The notes below the pieces were generated by a model, which saw nothing but the letters and a program-made list of their open reading frames with translations, searched no databases and had not been told where the DNA came from. Position numbers and translations under genes: made by a program. From Gilliamella sp. wkB108 (GTDB lineage Bacteria > Pseudomonadota > Gammaproteobacteria > Enterobacterales > Orbaceae), in NCBI RefSeq assembly GCF_001690195.1, contig NZ_LZGM01000083.1, positions 23,314 to 87,313 of the forward strand: a stretch of 64,000 nt of DNA. The letters run 5' to 3'. Below are positions 39,830 through 49,784 of this stretch, piece by piece (the first letter of the stretch is position 1; each line of letters opens with the position of its first letter).

Positions 39830-40122
39830 ATTTATTAATGTCTCAGTAAAAATTAATAATATTGATAACCAATAAGCTCTGTGATCTCAAAAAATTAACT
39901 GTTTACTATTTAATATCCTTAATATTGATGTAACTTAAAGCAAACTAAAGGCAAATTCACAGTTAAAATTCCACTCAAAACGCAGTTGGATATATAAAAT
40001 AACAAGAATAATAAATCATGCCTGATAAATTGATTTAAAGAATAGACAGTAAAAAACCTAGCTTTTTCAGCTTTTCAATTGTGGAAAGATCCAATATTAA
40101 ATAGCAATAATCTTATTCATAA
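39830..40122. other. Gap between fliK and fliL
   Basis: In E. coli fliL has its own operon directly beside fliK. Here 293 A/T-rich bases separate them. I could not find a sigma-28 box or a convincing sigma-70 pair. A weak hairpin with a T-run (40050-40085, minus strand) could end the fliF-K unit. Confidence 0.35.
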
Positions 40123-41322
40123 CTAGGCAAATATACTCAAACCCACCGGCTTCACATTTTGACTTAGTGGTGATTGTTCAACAGAGACAACTTGTTCGTT
40201 TGTCTCTGATGATGCTAAAGCTGCTTGTCGATGAGATTTTGCCTGATTAAACATCGCTGAGTGTTGCGAATCATTCATCATCGAAAAATCACTCACATCT
40301 GCTTGCTGTAACGTAATGCCTTGTTCTTCTAACGAAGTTCTGAGGAATGGCAATGCTGATTCTAATACCCCTTTAACTACGGCATGCGCTGTCATCATAT
40401 GTAACTGCATATTATCGTCATGCATAGCCAGTTTTATATGTAATGATCCTAACTCTTGCGGGTGTAGTTTAATTTCAGCTGTTTGAATATCTTGACGAGT
40501 CAACATAACAATCTGTTCAGTCAAGGAAGCTTGCCATTGGCTAAGATTAACCGGCATTGATAAGTTCATTGTGTGGGTCACCGGTATCGTTTGGGTCAAC
40601 GGCTGGCTTGGTATATGATTATCAGCAATAAACGACGTTACTTGATCGGTATTTACCATTACCGCTTTATTGTCAGTATTGGCTAAATAGTGAGTTTCCG
40701 ACAGATCGGTTTTTTGTAAAGCACTCCCAATTTGCGACACACTTTGCGGTGATTGTTCATTCTTACCTTGTGCTACAGTTTCCAAAGATAATGATCTGGA
40801 CGTGATATCGGTTGCTGATGCAAACAATTGTTTATTATTTTCTGCTGGAGTGAATACACTTACCAACGGTTGATTTTCATGAGTAGATTGGCGTAAAGGT
40901 GTTACCTGCTCTTTAATAATGGGCGATTGTTTACCGTCCACATCACTATCAACCCATAACGCTGTACTGGTTGGATCGGACTGATCGAGAGTGGTGATAT
41001 TGGCTGTTAATATAGCATTAGTTAACTTATCTGCTTCTTTTGATATAGCATTACCGGTCAAAGATTGAGCCGGCTCTTCAACTAATCTATCAAATAAAGG
41101 GACAATCATGGATACAATATCAAGATTTTGCTCTGTATCGTCTGATTCTCTTTCGCTAATCATCGGTTGTTTTACTGAATGATGCAGCTCAGCCTTTGTA
41201 TTGACTGGTTTTTTATTGGTCTGTAATAATTGTTGAAATAGATCATCATCTACTGATAGCTCGGCTTCTGATTGCCCCGATGACTGAGAAGGGGTCATTG
41301 CGCTAATAATATTAATATTCAT
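40123..41322 (-). CDS. fliK: Flagellar hook-length control protein FliK
   Basis: The 399-residue protein (E. coli 375) has a long, polar, poorly conserved N-terminal ruler part (about 1-260, rich in S, T, Q, D). The compact C-terminal domain carries WQASLTEQIVMLTRQDIQTAEIKLHPQELGSLHIKLAM, the FliK switch signature (LHPxxLGxxxIxL). It measures hook length and switches export specificity by contacting FlhB. It overlaps fliJ by 11 bases. Confidence 0.92.
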   Translation of the reverse strand: MNINIISAMTPSQSSGQSEAELSVDDDLFQQLLQTNKKPVNTKAELHHSVKQPMISERESDDTEQNLDIVSMIVPLFDRLVEEPAQSLTGNAISKEADKLTNAILTANITTLDQSDPTSTALWVDSDVDGKQSPIIKEQVTPLRQSTHENQPLVSVFTPAENNKQLFASATDITSRSLSLETVAQGKNEQSPQSVSQIGSALQKTDLSETHYLANTDNKAVMVNTDQVTSFIADNHIPSQPLTQTIPVTHTMNLSMPVNLSQWQASLTEQIVMLTRQDIQTAEIKLHPQELGSLHIKLAMHDDNMQLHMMTAHAVVKGVLESALPFLRTSLEEQGITLQQADVSDFSMMNDSQHSAMFNQAKSHRQAALASSETNEQVVSVEQSPLSQNVKPVGLSIFA

Positions 41323-41776
41323 TTAATATTCTCCTTGCTAATTGTTGCTGAGCAAATTCATCCGTCAGTTTTTGCTGTAATCGGTTCTGTTGTAGTTGAT
41401 ATTGCTGATGTTGCTTTTCTAATAACGTTTCATAAGTATTTAGATTTTTCTGGCATTGATTAAGTTTGTCAGTTATCTGTTTTTGTTTCATATTCAAGGT
41501 TATTAATAACTGCTGTTGTTGCGTTATACCTTGTTCAATAGTGGTAATGAAAGCATTAAAATTATTCAGTTCACTGCCTTTAATACCAAGCGTTAAGGCA
41601 TTAGCTAATTTTTGCTGATACTCAATATAATAATTATTTAATACATCGAGTTGTACTTTGGCATTATGGTAATTCTCATTGGCTTTTTTTAACTTAATTA
41701 ACGTATCATCGACCGATTTTTGCGCTAACTTTTTCAAGGTTAAAAAAGTTAACTGTCCAGAATTTTTAGTTACCAT
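41312..41776 (-). CDS. fliJ: Flagellar export chaperone/stalk FliJ
   Basis: The 154-residue, nearly all-helical coiled-coil protein is rich in Q, L and K. Length and place between fliI and fliK identify FliJ (E. coli 147), the central stalk of the export ATPase ring that also recycles chaperones. Sequence similarity within this family is low, so the call rests mainly on position and coiled-coil character. Confidence 0.85.
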   Translation of the reverse strand: MVTKNSGQLTFLTLKKLAQKSVDDTLIKLKKANENYHNAKVQLDVLNNYYIEYQQKLANALTLGIKGSELNNFNAFITTIEQGITQQQQLLITLNMKQKQITDKLNQCQKNLNTYETLLEKQHQQYQLQQNRLQQKLTDEFAQQQLARRILNEY

Positions 41777-41785
41777 TTCTCTTTC

Positions 41786-43171
41786 CTAACTCGCTAAGGT
41801 TGGCGCAACAATACTGACTAACTGTTGATAAGCTTCTTGATAACTACAATGCTCATTAATACCTTGTTGTAAAAATTTTTGCATCGCAGGAAATAGCGTT
41901 ATCGCCTTATCTAATAATGGATCAGTACCCGCTACATAAGCACCCACATTAATCAAATCACGATTACGCTGATAACTTGAAAAAAGCTGTTTAAATAAAC
42001 GAGACTTTTTCTCATCTTCTGGCGGAGTTAAATCGGTCATCACTCGACTTATCGAAGCTTCAATATCAATGGCTGGGTAATGCCCCGATTCAGCAAGTGA
42101 ACGGGATAGAACAATATGCCCATCTAAAATTGCTCGTGCCGAATCAGCAATCGGATCTTGTTGATCATCACCTTCGGTTAATACCGTATAAAATGCCGTA
42201 ATCGATCCTTTTCCGGTGGCATCATTACCCGCCCTTTCAACCAGTGCCGGTAATTTGGCAAACACTGAAGGAGGATAGCCTTTGGTTGCTGGCGGTTCAC
42301 CAATAGCTAACGCGATTTCTCGTTGCGCCATTGCATAACGCGTTAATGAATCCATAATCAGTAACACATTAAAACCTTGATCGCGAAAATTCTCCGCTAT
42401 TTTAGTTGCATATGCAGCGCCTTGCAGGCGTAATAACGGAGAGACATCGGCCGGCGCAGCAACCACGACCGCTCTAGCTAAACCTTCTTCACCTAAAATA
42501 TTTTCGATAAAATCTTTAACTTCTCGCCCACGCTCACCAATTAAACCAACAACAATAATCTCTGCTTCGGTATAACGTGCCATCATGCCGAGTAACACAC
42601 TCTTTCCGACACCGGAACCCGCAAATAATCCCATTCGCTGTCCCTGACCAACCGTTAACAGTGCATTTATCGCTCTTACTCCAACATCAAGCACACGATG
42701 TATCGGTGTCCTCTGCAAGGGATTAAGGGTTTTATTGGCTAATCCTTGAAACTTCACATTTTCCGGCAACGGTTTGCCATCAAGTGGCTTACCGGTTGCA
42801 TCCAATACCCGACCTAATAAAGCCTTACCGATAGGCAATACTTTATGGCTAAAATGAGCCAAATCATATTGCAAAGTATAAACTCTCGCACCTAATAAAA
42901 TGCCTTCGGTAGATTCAAACGGCATAAGGTAAAGAATCTGATCATGAAAACCAACTACTTCACACTCTACCGCTTCCGTTTTATCTTGTAACTGTCTTTC
43001 AACAAAGCAATTTGAGCCTAGTGGCAACTTTAATCCAATTGCCTCAAGTACCAATCCTGATGCTTTAATCAGTCGTCCATATTGGCGAATCAATGAGATA
43101 GATTGTAACTGTTCCATTGCTTGAGTGATTTTCATTGACCACTTTGAAGAAAAACGCACCTTATTGATCAT
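41786..43171 (-). CDS. fliI: Flagellum-specific export ATPase FliI
   Basis: The 461 residues (E. coli 457) form an F1-beta-like ATPase. Walker A is [12 protein letters not shown] (about 181-192), followed by [15 protein letters not shown] and Walker [13 protein letters not shown]. It unfolds and delivers export substrates. It overlaps the fliH end by 11 bases. The opposite-strand frames here are shadows. Confidence 0.96.
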   Translation of the reverse strand: MINKVRFSSKWSMKITQAMEQLQSISLIRQYGRLIKASGLVLEAIGLKLPLGSNCFVERQLQDKTEAVECEVVGFHDQILYLMPFESTEGILLGARVYTLQYDLAHFSHKVLPIGKALLGRVLDATGKPLDGKPLPENVKFQGLANKTLNPLQRTPIHRVLDVGVRAINALLTVGQGQRMGLFAGSGVGKSVLLGMMARYTEAEIIVVGLIGERGREVKDFIENILGEEGLARAVVVAAPADVSPLLRLQGAAYATKIAENFRDQGFNVLLIMDSLTRYAMAQREIALAIGEPPATKGYPPSVFAKLPALVERAGNDATGKGSITAFYTVLTEGDDQQDPIADSARAILDGHIVLSRSLAESGHYPAIDIEASISRVMTDLTPPEDEKKSRLFKQLFSSYQRNRDLINVGAYVAGTDPLLDKAITLFPAMQKFLQQGINEHCSYQEAYQQLVSIVAPTLAS

Positions 43172-43922
43172 CTCCCTGCAAACTCTCAGCCATTATCTGC
43201 CAATGATTTGAAATACTTGCATCAATTTCATTGGTTTCAGTAAATAACTTACATCCACCTGATTCGACATTAGGATCGGCAATCCATTGCCAATTATCTT
43301 GCTTAATTTCCTCACCCAACATAGGTTCAAGCCAAATAAAATCATCGGGATTAATATGTAATATGATTGGTCCAGATATCAACAAACACTGTTCAAGTAA
43401 TGCCTTGATTGTATAAACTAATTGTTTCTGTTTTACTTTAGAAATTGAACCTACCGTTTTTTGTGCAGCTAATAACGCTAAATCAACTAATTTAGGAACA
43501 ATTAATTCATCAAGGTCATTAATGGACTGTTGAAAATTGGTCAATAGGTTAGTGATAGCTTGCATCGTATGCGCTTTTTCATCATTAAGTTGCTGCTCAA
43601 TATGTTCCCGCCCTTCACGCTCACCTATCTGATAACCTTGTTCATAACCTAACTGTTTGCCGGCTGTAAATCCCTCTTCTTTACCTAAATTAAACCCTTC
43701 TTGATACGCTTGCGCTTTAATCTCTTCTTTTAACTGTTGTAAATCTTGCTCAATAGCAACTGAATTATCTTCAACAATCTCCGGCTCTGATTCAGCGTCA
43801 ATTATCTCTACGTTGTTATCTTGCTTTTTTTTAGTCAATTGTGATCGCCTGCAAGAGGAGAGATCCTGAAAATTTAACGGTTGCCAATTCAATATGTTTG
43901 ATTGATTATACATATTCATCAT
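43161..43922 (-). CDS. fliH: Flagellar export ATPase regulator FliH
   Basis: The roughly 253-residue protein (E. coli 228) has a proline-poor acidic N-terminus and a central [29 protein letters not shown] stretch, a run of GxxxG repeats typical of FliH. The C-terminal domain resembles F-type delta subunits. It holds FliI at the C-ring. Several ATGs (43922, 43919, 43913) are possible within the fliG overlap; the first was used. Confidence 0.92.
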   Translation of the reverse strand: MMNMYNQSNILNWQPLNFQDLSSCRRSQLTKKKQDNNVEIIDAESEPEIVEDNSVAIEQDLQQLKEEIKAQAYQEGFNLGKEEGFTAGKQLGYEQGYQIGEREGREHIEQQLNDEKAHTMQAITNLLTNFQQSINDLDELIVPKLVDLALLAAQKTVGSISKVKQKQLVYTIKALLEQCLLISGPIILHINPDDFIWLEPMLGEEIKQDNWQWIADPNVESGGCKLFTETNEIDASISNHWQIMAESLQGDDQ

Positions 43923-44904
43923 CACCGCTACTTAAGATCATTTCACCACTTTCGGCTAATCGACGCGCAATAACCAAAATCTTCTTCTGCTCGGTTTCCA
44001 CTTGTGATAATCGAACCGGAGGACGATTTTCTAAATCATCGCGTAAAATAGCTGCGGCACGTTGTGACATGTTACTAAGTAATTTATCGCGTAACGTCGT
44101 TGATGCGCCTTTTAATGCAATAATCAGTGTCTCATTATCGATTTCCTTAAGTAGACGCTGGATACTTCTGTCATCAACTTCAACCAGATTTTCAAACAAG
44201 AACATCTCATCAATGATTTTTTGTGCCAATTCACCGTCATAGTCACGCAATGCATTAATAACCAACTCTTCTTGCTGACTTTTCATCAGATTGATAATTT
44301 CAGCCGCAGTACGTATGCCACCAAGATTATTAAGTTTGACATTTTGACCATGTAACAAGGTAGATAAAGAGGTTGATAAAACCTCTAGTGCAGACGGTTC
44401 AACCCCACCAAAAGTAGCGATTCGTAACATCACATCATTACGCAATTCATCATCAAACAGACTTAAAATTTCAGCCGCTAAATCACGATTCAAATGCACT
44501 AAAATTGTGGCAATAATTTGTGGATGTTCTTTTTTAACCAGATCTACCGCTCGAGCCGCATCGACAAAATTTAACATTTCAAGTCCGTCTGTTGCCTCTT
44601 CACGATCTGTCTCTAACAACTCATCAAGTAAACGACTCGCTTTTTCAGTTCCTATTGATTTTTCCAGGATCGAACGTAAATATTCATTCGTATTAGTATT
44701 TAATACTGCACACCCTTCAAGCGTCATTTGACACTCATTTAAAATACCTTTTAATTGTTCTTGAGAAAGTTGCGGTAATGACATCATAGAACTACTAATT
44801 TGCTGTACCTCTTTAGGGCTAAGGTATTGCAACACTTTGGCTGCGAGTTCTTCGCCTAATACCATTAACACCGTAGCCGCTTTTTGCGATTCCGTTAATT
44901 TCAT
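43906..44904 (-). CDS. fliG: Flagellar motor switch protein FliG
   Basis: The 332 residues (E. coli 331) have the N-terminal FliF-binding domain (LTESQKAATVLMVLGEELAAKVLQYLS), a middle domain with an HPQIIATILVHL segment (EHPQ motif) and the C-terminal torque helix with charged residues (about 280-300, ALKGASTTLRDKLLSNMSQRAAAILRDDLE). It converts stator force into rotation. It overlaps fliF by four bases (ATGA). Confidence 0.96.
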   Translation of the reverse strand: MKLTESQKAATVLMVLGEELAAKVLQYLSPKEVQQISSSMMSLPQLSQEQLKGILNECQMTLEGCAVLNTNTNEYLRSILEKSIGTEKASRLLDELLETDREEATDGLEMLNFVDAARAVDLVKKEHPQIIATILVHLNRDLAAEILSLFDDELRNDVMLRIATFGGVEPSALEVLSTSLSTLLHGQNVKLNNLGGIRTAAEIINLMKSQQEELVINALRDYDGELAQKIIDEMFLFENLVEVDDRSIQRLLKEIDNETLIIALKGASTTLRDKLLSNMSQRAAAILRDDLENRPPVRLSQVETEQKKILVIARRLAESGEMILSSGDDEYV

Positions 44905-46610
44905 TTATGCGCATCTCCTTTATTCATCCAACCACGAATAATTAAGGCCATTACACGAGGCTCTTTCTCAACAATTTGTCGAATATACTGTTGTTGTTGC
45001 ATATTATCTTCAAATATTTTCTGTTGCTGTTTACTATGCGCTTTATAATCTACCTTACCGTCTAAACTTGATTGAGGATCCGCGTTGTTAGTATGAGTCA
45101 CTAACCACTGCTGTTGTAATTTCAACCAGATTGATTTGAATATATTGCGCCAAAGCAACCATAGGATCACAATTAAAATTAAGTACTTAACCACAGTTTT
45201 AATAAGTTCATAAAATTCCGGAGTCTGCCAAAATGAAATTGATTCATCCAAATCAAAGATTTGATCAGTAAATTTCAAATTCGCCACCGTTAATGTATCA
45301 CCACGCAAATCAGAAAATCCCATCGCCTGACGAGCTAATGCCTCAATATTTTTAAGTTCATCATTATCAAGCTTAACCCAATGATTAGTGCTAGTACTTG
45401 CATCACTATCACTCTCTTGATTATTAGCCGTATCTGGCTCTGCGGTTACAAATTTATAATTAACTAAAACTGCAACTGATAAACGCTTAATTCGCCCCTC
45501 GGGGATCTGACTATGTATAATTTGCTTATTAACTTCAAAATTTAAGGTGTTATTAGATTGTAAATTATAAATTTTTTGCTTATCGTTTTGTTCTGAGGGT
45601 TGTTCTTGTTCATCAATCGGTGCGCTAGGTGTTGGCACAGGTTGATTAGATAATGCACCGGGTACACCGCCTGTTGATTGACTGTTAGCTAGCTGACGAT
45701 TTTCAACTTGCTGTTTACTACGAATAGTCTGATTGGCAACATCACTATTAGGATCATACGTTTCCGAGGTTGATTCTTGCCGACTAAAATCCACATCGGC
45801 ATTGACCTGCACCATAACATTTTTTTTACCAATAACCGGAATAATGATCTTCTCAACTCGCTCACGGATACTATTTTCAATACGTTCACTAAACTCTAAC
45901 TGTGCAACGTTAGCATTTCTTTCCCGATAATTTTCACCGGTTAACAAATTACCATGCTGATCAATAATGGTGACTTTGTCTGCTTGCAACTCAGGCACAC
46001 TACTTGAAATCAAATGAATAATGGCATCAATTTGACCTTGCGATAAAGCTCGACCCGGCAATAAGGTTAATGCAACAGAAGCCGAAGGGAATTTTCTTTC
46101 TCGAACAAATAAAGACGGCTTAGGCATAGCTAAATGCACTCTGGCATCTTCAATACTACTAATTATTGCAATTGTTCTGGATAATTCACCTTCTAAAGCG
46201 CGCTGATAATTGATCTGTTCATTGAACTGACTCATACCAAAATTTTCTTTGTCGAGTAATTCAAAACCAATCGACCCACCTTTAGGTAAACCTTGTTGGG
46301 CAATACGTAAACGCGTATCGTAAACTTTATTTTCAGGGATCAAAATGGTAGAGCCAGAAGACGAAAATCGATAAGGAATATTCATCTTTTCAAGCTGACC
46401 AATAATTTCACCACCGTCTTTATCATTCAAATTACTAAATAGAACACCATAAGACTCATCTTTTAGCCACAAATAAGCAATACTCACAATAGCGATAATC
46501 ACTACCCCTGCGATAAGTAGTAGCATTTTATGATTTTGCTTTAATTGATTGACAAAGGGTAACTTATTTAATCTTGATTTGCCTTTGTTGCCGACACTCT
46601 GGCTATCCAT
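44901..46610 (-). CDS. fliF: Flagellar MS-ring protein FliF
   Basis: The 569 residues (E. coli 552) have two membrane helices (about 30-50 and 460-480). A ring-building domain pair follows the first, with NLNDKDGGEIIGQLEKMNIPYRF and NYQRALEGELSRTIAIISSIEDARVHLAMPKPSLF. The C-terminal FliG-binding tail is present. An N/S/P/Q-rich insertion occupies about 285-350. It nucleates the basal body and leads the minus-strand fliFGHIJK unit, diverging from fliE. Confidence 0.95.
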   Translation of the reverse strand: MDSQSVGNKGKSRLNKLPFVNQLKQNHKMLLLIAGVVIIAIVSIAYLWLKDESYGVLFSNLNDKDGGEIIGQLEKMNIPYRFSSSGSTILIPENKVYDTRLRIAQQGLPKGGSIGFELLDKENFGMSQFNEQINYQRALEGELSRTIAIISSIEDARVHLAMPKPSLFVRERKFPSASVALTLLPGRALSQGQIDAIIHLISSSVPELQADKVTIIDQHGNLLTGENYRERNANVAQLEFSERIENSIRERVEKIIIPVIGKKNVMVQVNADVDFSRQESTSETYDPNSDVANQTIRSKQQVENRQLANSQSTGGVPGALSNQPVPTPSAPIDEQEQPSEQNDKQKIYNLQSNNTLNFEVNKQIIHSQIPEGRIKRLSVAVLVNYKFVTAEPDTANNQESDSDASTSTNHWVKLDNDELKNIEALARQAMGFSDLRGDTLTVANLKFTDQIFDLDESISFWQTPEFYELIKTVVKYLILIVILWLLWRNIFKSIWLKLQQQWLVTHTNNADPQSSLDGKVDYKAHSKQQQKIFEDNMQQQQYIRQIVEKEPRVMALIIRGWMNKGDAHK

Positions 46611-46786
46611 AAATATCCTGATGCTAAACTGATTAGATTAATTCTGGAGTTTATTATCTGTGTATTTAAAAAAATCAATAGCTAAAAAAGCATATCCTTT
46701 TCCCCTTACTTACACCATTTAGATTTTCAGTCGTATGATAAATTGAGCAGTATATTAATGAAGATAAATCGGCATTTTTTATATCA

Positions 46787-47098
46787 ATGAATACAATAAA
46801 TCCTTTTAATTCAGTTGCGCAAATAAAGCTAAATGAAGCAGAAAGTACGGTTAAGCAACAAAATCCAACCAATCATAACCACTTTCTGACAGAATTAACC
46901 ACTGCGCTAGATACCATTAGCCAAACCCAAATTCAGGCCAACAATCAAGCTAAAGCATTCGAAATGGGTGAACCTAACACTTCATTAAATGAAGTTATGG
47001 TCAATATGCAAAAATCATCGGTTTCCTTACAATTTGGCATCCAAGTGCGTAATAAATTGGTCGCAGCCTATCAAGAAATCATGAATATGAATATCTAA
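46787..47098 (+). CDS. fliE: Flagellar basal-body protein FliE
   Basis: The 103 residues (E. coli 104) contain the family's [47 protein letters not shown], linking the MS ring and export gate to the rod. The gene diverges from fliF, as in enteric bacteria. The 176-bp divergent gap should carry the class 2 (FlhDC) promoters, but I could not define an FlhDC box. No clear ribosome site was seen before the ATG. Confidence 0.95.
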   Translation: MNTINPFNSVAQIKLNEAESTVKQQNPTNHNHFLTELTTALDTISQTQIQANNQAKAFEMGEPNTSLNEVMVNMQKSSVSLQFGIQVRNKLVAAYQEIMNMNI

Positions 47099-47266
47099 TA
47101 AGCTCAACTAAATTTTGCTTAACCCCTTCCCCCCTAAAAAGCCTGTTTAGGGGTAACATAGTGACCTTTTAAGCTATCCCTTTTAAGTTATCCCCCCCTT
47201 TAATACTGAATTGAATTGATTTGATGCTAACTAAATTACGTCTAGTTAAAACTAATTAAGGTTTAA

Positions 47267-47620
47267 TTAAATTAAACTAGCTACTTGATGATAATCTTGA
47301 ATTTGTGAACGCTGAATAACCTGTTCACCAATTAGTTGTCCAAGTTTAGTATGCTGTGCATTGATTAATTGAGACAATTGCTGCTGACAATTTAATATAT
47401 TTTTAATAGCTATTAAGATCATCTCTTGCTGTGGTTGAGTTAGTTGTTCTATTGCGTTTATATCACCATAACCCATTAAATCATCGGATAATTGTTGATA
47501 TTTTGCCTGCCAATCAAGTAATGAATCCCACTGCTCATTACGTGCCATTTGTAGCATCTTCTCGGTAACTAAACTAAGTTGCTCATACTGATTTAACAAT
47601 AGACTTATTTTCATCATCAT
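47267..47620 (-). CDS. fliT: Flagellar export chaperone FliT-like
   Basis: This 117-residue, all-helical, Q/L-rich protein follows fliS, the FliT position (E. coli 121). FliT chaperones the cap protein FliD and inhibits FlhDC in enteric bacteria. Sequence match is weak (ISLLLNQYEQLSLVTEKMLQMARNEQWDSLLDW), as usual for FliT. Three tandem ATGs occur at the start; translation may begin at 47614, six bases after AAGAG. Confidence 0.8.
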   Translation of the reverse strand: MMMKISLLLNQYEQLSLVTEKMLQMARNEQWDSLLDWQAKYQQLSDDLMGYGDINAIEQLTQPQQEMILIAIKNILNCQQQLSQLINAQHTKLGQLIGEQVIQRSQIQDYHQVASLI

Positions 47621-47629
47621 CTCTTATGG

Positions 47630-48007
47630 CTAGGCGATTTCACGCCAAGACTCGGCAATATTATTAAGTAAATCAAAACACATTTGTAATTTTTCCTGAT
47701 CATTATGTAAATTAGCCAGTATTAATTGATGACTGATATAGTGATATAAGCGATCGAGATTCTCGGCAATCTCGCCGCCTTGCTCTAAATCCAAGCAACT
47801 TTTAAGACCATTATCAATAATATTTATCGCCTTAGAAATTGCTTTACCTTTACCGGCAATATTGCCTTTTTGGATATACAAGCCAGCCAACCGAATTGCA
47901 TTTAATGCCCCGTCAAATAATAATACAATTAACTGATGAGGTGATGCTTGGCTAACACAAGTTTCTAAATTGACTTGTTGATAAGCTTGAGATCCGACTT
48001 TATACAT
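47630..48007 (-). CDS. fliS: Flagellin export chaperone FliS
   Basis: The 125 residues (E. coli 136) have the typical start YKVGSQAYQQVNLETCVSQASPHQLIVLLFDGALNAIRLA and a four-helix body. FliS keeps cytosolic flagellin unpolymerised. It lies nine bases after fliD. Confidence 0.94.
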   Translation of the reverse strand: MYKVGSQAYQQVNLETCVSQASPHQLIVLLFDGALNAIRLAGLYIQKGNIAGKGKAISKAINIIDNGLKSCLDLEQGGEIAENLDRLYHYISHQLILANLHNDQEKLQMCFDLLNNIAESWREIA

Positions 48008-48016
48008 TGCTCTTCC

Positions 48017-49450
48017 TTATTTCTTTAAATTGGCCATCATATCAAATTGGGTTGTTAAATAATTACTCATACTATCCAAAGAGTTTATCAACACATCCAA
48101 TTTCGTAAACTGAACTCGATAGCGCTCAATAGTTTGCTCAATTGAACTATTTACTTGTTCATAACGTTTATCTAATGATTTTAATGTTGAGTTTAAACCA
48201 TTAGTTACTGAATCAATCATCCCTTCGCTATCAATAAAACCATTCACTTTAGCAACAACTTCATTGGCTATGCCTGTCTTTTCTCCGTCACCGGTAAATA
48301 ACATAGCCACCGCATCACTATTTTCACTCAACGCTTTTTTTAATTCATTTTCATTAATTGTTAACGTACCATTATTATCCATATTGATACCAATTTGCGC
48401 TAAAACAGTAAATTCACCGGCCTGCCCTTTGGCAAAAATCGAACGAATACTCTGATCTATATTACGTAAAGTCGCATCGCCAATAAGTGGACCATTACTA
48501 TTATTTAACTCATCGGAATTGGTCTCTTTGGCGGTAAACTGAGTTAAAGTTGCTATCGTTGATTGCAATTGATTAAATGCTTCTACCCACTCTTTAATAG
48601 CTTGCTCAGCTTTATCATTGTCAGCGGTAATTGCCAGATTCTGACTCGTTGGGGTCGTTGCTTTTAAAGTAATATCAACCCCAGATATCACATCTTTAAC
48701 AGTATTAGATGCGCTGGTTATAGCGATACCATTAAATGAAAACTTAGCATCTTGAGCCTGACAAACTTCGCTCATCGCACTACTATCAATCTGATTTTTA
48801 TCAAAACCAATTACTCGATTTAATTGTTCATCATCTGATGAAATTGAAGTAATGGCTTGTTGTTCACCAGTTTCTTTAGATGTGATCACCAATTGATATT
48901 CATTTGTTCCTGAACGAACAATACTCGCATTCATCGTTGAAGCACGTGTAGTCCCATCTTCATTGGTGATATTCGCATTATTTATGGCATTAGCGATTGC
49001 TTCTAATGAAGTCTCATTCTCACCTAATACCACTTCCAGCTTTTCACCATTTGCTTGCTCAATGGTAATTGTTCGTGATTGACTACTGTTGCCTAATGCA
49101 CTGGTCTTATCATTTATTGCCGTTGTTGCAACACTGTGCGAAGAAGCTAGCTGATCAACGGTAACCGCATAATTACCTAATGCTGCTTTACTATTTACTT
49201 TAACCGAAAAGTAATTATCATTATTGGTCGCCGTTCGACTCTGAAATAACGCCTTCTTTTGCAGTTTTTGGGTTGCACTATTAAATGAGGTTAAAGCACT
49301 TTTCAATTTACCAAAACCACTGATTTTGGCATTAACCGCTTTTTGTTGTGTGGTAATAGGGGTTAAACGCGTTTTCTCTACCGCTTCTAATTGATTTAAA
49401 ACCTCATTAAGATCAATCCCGGAACCTATTCCCAAAACGCTCATCGCCAT
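48017..49450 (-). CDS. fliD: Flagellar filament cap protein FliD
   Basis: The 477 residues (E. coli 468) have N- and C-terminal coiled-coil D0/D1 parts (LGIGSGIDLNEVLNQLEAVEKTRLTPI; DSMSNYLTTQFDMMANLK at the end) around beta-rich head domains. FliD caps the growing filament and guides flagellin folding. It starts a fliDST unit with a good sigma-28 promoter and diverges from fliC. Confidence 0.95.
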   Translation of the reverse strand: MAMSVLGIGSGIDLNEVLNQLEAVEKTRLTPITTQQKAVNAKISGFGKLKSALTSFNSATQKLQKKALFQSRTATNNDNYFSVKVNSKAALGNYAVTVDQLASSHSVATTAINDKTSALGNSSQSRTITIEQANGEKLEVVLGENETSLEAIANAINNANITNEDGTTRASTMNASIVRSGTNEYQLVITSKETGEQQAITSISSDDEQLNRVIGFDKNQIDSSAMSEVCQAQDAKFSFNGIAITSASNTVKDVISGVDITLKATTPTSQNLAITADNDKAEQAIKEWVEAFNQLQSTIATLTQFTAKETNSDELNNSNGPLIGDATLRNIDQSIRSIFAKGQAGEFTVLAQIGINMDNNGTLTINENELKKALSENSDAVAMLFTGDGEKTGIANEVVAKVNGFIDSEGMIDSVTNGLNSTLKSLDKRYEQVNSSIEQTIERYRVQFTKLDVLINSLDSMSNYLTTQFDMMANLKK

Positions 49451-49487
49451 AATTACACCAACCTATCAAAATTATTTAATATTTTTT

Positions 49488-49514
49488 ATATCGGCTCGTT
49501 TAATCAAAAGTTTA
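49488..49514 (-). promoter_or_regulatory. Sigma-28 promoter of fliDST
   Basis: On the minus strand TAAACTTT (49507-49514), an 11-bp spacer and GCCGATAT (49488-49495) match the FliA consensus TAAAGTTT-N11-GCCGATAA with two differences. Confidence 0.85.
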
Positions 49515-49680
49515 GGGATTAATGCGTAATTTATTTCATCAATTAAATGATGTGTATTGTTAAACTAAAAATCAGGTTAAGATTGATTTTCAATTAAATT
49601 AATTTATTGATTTATCTATAAATAATTAACACATTAGTAACTAAAACACCTATAATTTCAAAGATAAATACTAAAAATAT

Positions 49681-49707
49681 TAAAGTTTCCATTTTTACTA
49701 CCGATAA
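49681..49707 (+). promoter_or_regulatory. Sigma-28 promoter of fliC
   Basis: TAAAGTTT (49681-49688), an 11-bp spacer and ACCGATAA (49700-49707) match the FliA consensus with a single difference. Transcription should begin near 49715, about 70 bp before the flagellin ATG. Confidence 0.93.
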
Positions 49708-49784
49708 ATTATCTATCAGCTCAAATATTGAATATTTTTTCAATATATTGTTGATTCAACTAATCTTATTAAAAGGAGATAAAA

